The translations under genes were made by a program, and so were the position numbers. A stretch of DNA of 5,577 bases from Spirochaetaceae bacterium (GTDB lineage: Bacteria > Spirochaetota > Spirochaetia > Treponematales > Treponemataceae): contig JAISVD010000175.1 of the NCBI GenBank assembly GCA_031271875.1, positions 1-5,577 on the forward strand, written 5' to 3'. Shown piece after piece: positions 4,563 to 5,577 of the stretch (its first letter is position 1; every line of letters starts with the position of its first letter). The notes under the pieces are model-generated. The model saw nothing but the letters and a program-made list of their open reading frames with translations, had not been told where the DNA came from and did no database searches.

Positions 4563-5577
4563 TCATCCTGATATCCTGTGATACATTTTTTCCGCAATCA
4601 CCAGCAGGTTTTCCCTGGTATTGGAACCGGGATCGTCGAGGACGGTTTCGAGGAGTTCATTCAGGACGATTCCCAACTGTTTTCCTGCGGGAATACCCAT
4701 GGTCATGAGGTCCTTTCCGTTTACCGCGAGATCCTTCAGGCCAAGAGCTGATTGCTGCTCCAGAACTTTCCGTATCCTCTCCTCAAAACCGGCAAGGATA
4801 CCCGGCGGCGGGGGTGTTCCGTTCATTCCGTACAGATCGGCGTATCTGAGATCAAAGAGGTCGTCCACCGCTTCCGGGGTGACCCTGACGAGAAAGCGGC
4901 GTACAGCGGCATCCGTCCAGCTCTCCTCGTAATGGAACATATGGTTTGCGATGAGATGGGTGACCTCCCGGATAATGGCCTTGGGAAAGCGGAGCCTGGT
5001 GAGGATTGCCTCTGTCATGGACGCCGAGATATCTTCGTGCCGGTAGAAGGTACATACCCCGTCTTTCAGGGCCCTGACTGCGGGTTTCCCGATATCGTGA
5101 AACAGGGCGGTAAGCCTCAGCCGGAGGCTGCTCCGGGGAGCTCCATCGCAGGAGTACAGAAGATGATCCAGCACATCAAAGCGGTGAAATCCCTTCTGTT
5201 CAACCCCGCGGCACGCGGCGAGTTCCGGCAGGAAGAGAGCGAGAAGTCCCGTGGTTTCCATGAGCAGAAGGGCCTTTGAGGGAGTTTCGGCGCCAAGCAT
5301 TTTGATAAATTCGTCCCTGAACCGCTCTGTGGCAATTCCCTCCGTTACCGGAAGCGCCTGGGGGATCGCGTTCAGCGTGTTCTCTTCGAGGCTGAAATCG
5401 AGCTGGGCGGAAAAACGGATCGCCCTGACCGGACGGAGCCCGTCCTCACCGAACCGCTCCCGGGGGTTGCCGACGGTACGGATTATCTTTCTTTTTATAT
5501 CGCTCCGTCCGTCAAAGGGGTCTATGATGTTTCCTTCAGGCAGATGGAGGGCTATGGCATTCATCGTAAAGTCTCTT
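4563..5577 (-). CDS. cca: tRNA nucleotidyltransferase (CCA-adding type) with HD domain (5' end cut by window edge)
   Basis: Class II tRNA nucleotidyltransferase/poly(A) polymerase family. The frame stays open past the right edge, where RDFT-MNAIAL matches the conserved RRDFTxNA motif, so the ATG at 5564 is internal. Roughly 120 N-terminal residues, including the catalytic GxGxR and DxD region, lie outside the window. Numbering from that internal Met: DPFDGRSDIK (15-24), the nucleotide-selecting EDGLRPVRAIRF (40-51, E40-D41-R44) and ERFRDE (80-85). A metal-binding HD domain follows (H134, H156-D157, H176, H208), then the family C-terminal block VNGKDLMTMGIPAGKQLG (281-298). The HD domain gives phosphohydrolase activity in related enzymes. 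Whether this enzyme adds CCA, only A, or poly(A) cannot be settled from this fragment. CCA addition fits the tRNA-Arg here, which lacks an encoded CCA. Convergent with rnc. Confidence 0.92.
   Translation of the reverse strand, partial: RDFTMNAIALHLPEGNIIDPFDGRSDIKRKIIRTVGNPRERFGEDGLRPVRAIRFSAQLDFSLEENTLNAIPQALPVTEGIATERFRDEFIKMLGAETPSKALLLMETTGLLALFLPELAACRGVEQKGFHRFDVLDHLLYSCDGAPRSSLRLRLTALFHDIGKPAVRALKDGVCTFYRHEDISASMTEAILTRLRFPKAIIREVTHLIANHMFHYEESWTDAAVRRFLVRVTPEAVDDLFDLRYADLYGMNGTPPPPGILAGFEERIRKVLEQQSALGLKDLAVNGKDLMTMGIPAGKQLGIVLNELLETVLDDPGSNTRENLLVIAEKMYHRISG

Noticed and set aside
4752..5279. Plus-strand frame of 175 codons
   Set aside because: It is antisense to the well-supported nucleotidyltransferase HD-domain region; long shadow frames are expected in GC-richer genes.

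Overview
This window looks like bacterial chromosome from a spirochaete, most likely Treponema-like (moderate confidence). The grounds are the gene set and style: a Sec-exported HEAT-repeat protein next to a lipoprotein with a relaxed lipobox, the compact coaD / rpmF-acpP-rnc block, an HD-domain tRNA nucleotidyltransferase, and a tRNA gene that does not encode its 3' CCA. No phage, transposase, CRISPR or defence gene is visible.

Layout. Positions 1-544 (minus) hold a Maf nucleotide pyrophosphatase that runs off the left edge. Positions 545-1133 have no protein gene. They hold a divergent tRNA-Arg(CCG) with its promoter and terminator, then a tandem array. In the array the last 18 bases of the tRNA gene recur twice more, about 130 bp apart. 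Each extra copy sits at the end of a GC-rich element predicted to fold as a three-way junction, with a second terminator between the two elements. A bidirectional terminator closes the region. Positions 1134-2559 (minus) hold the HEAT-repeat protein and, upstream of it, the lipoprotein. A short AT-rich divergent promoter region follows, then coaD (plus). A near-perfect promoter overlapping the coaD stop codon feeds the tight operon rpmF-acpP-rnc (plus). A CCA-adding-type nucleotidyltransferase (minus) converges on rnc and runs off the right edge.

How the genes fit together. coaD makes the coenzyme A precursor whose 4'-phosphopantetheine arm is loaded on the acyl carrier protein encoded by acpP. 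rpmF (ribosomal protein L32) and rnc (RNase III) tie lipid synthesis to ribosome and RNA maturation. The cca-type gene would finish the 3' end of tRNAs such as the tRNA-Arg here, which lacks an encoded CCA. The two exported proteins are of unknown function.

The most unusual part is the tRNA-derived array at 721-997. The protein genes are ordinary housekeeping or lineage-specific types, and I do not see a new enzymatic system.
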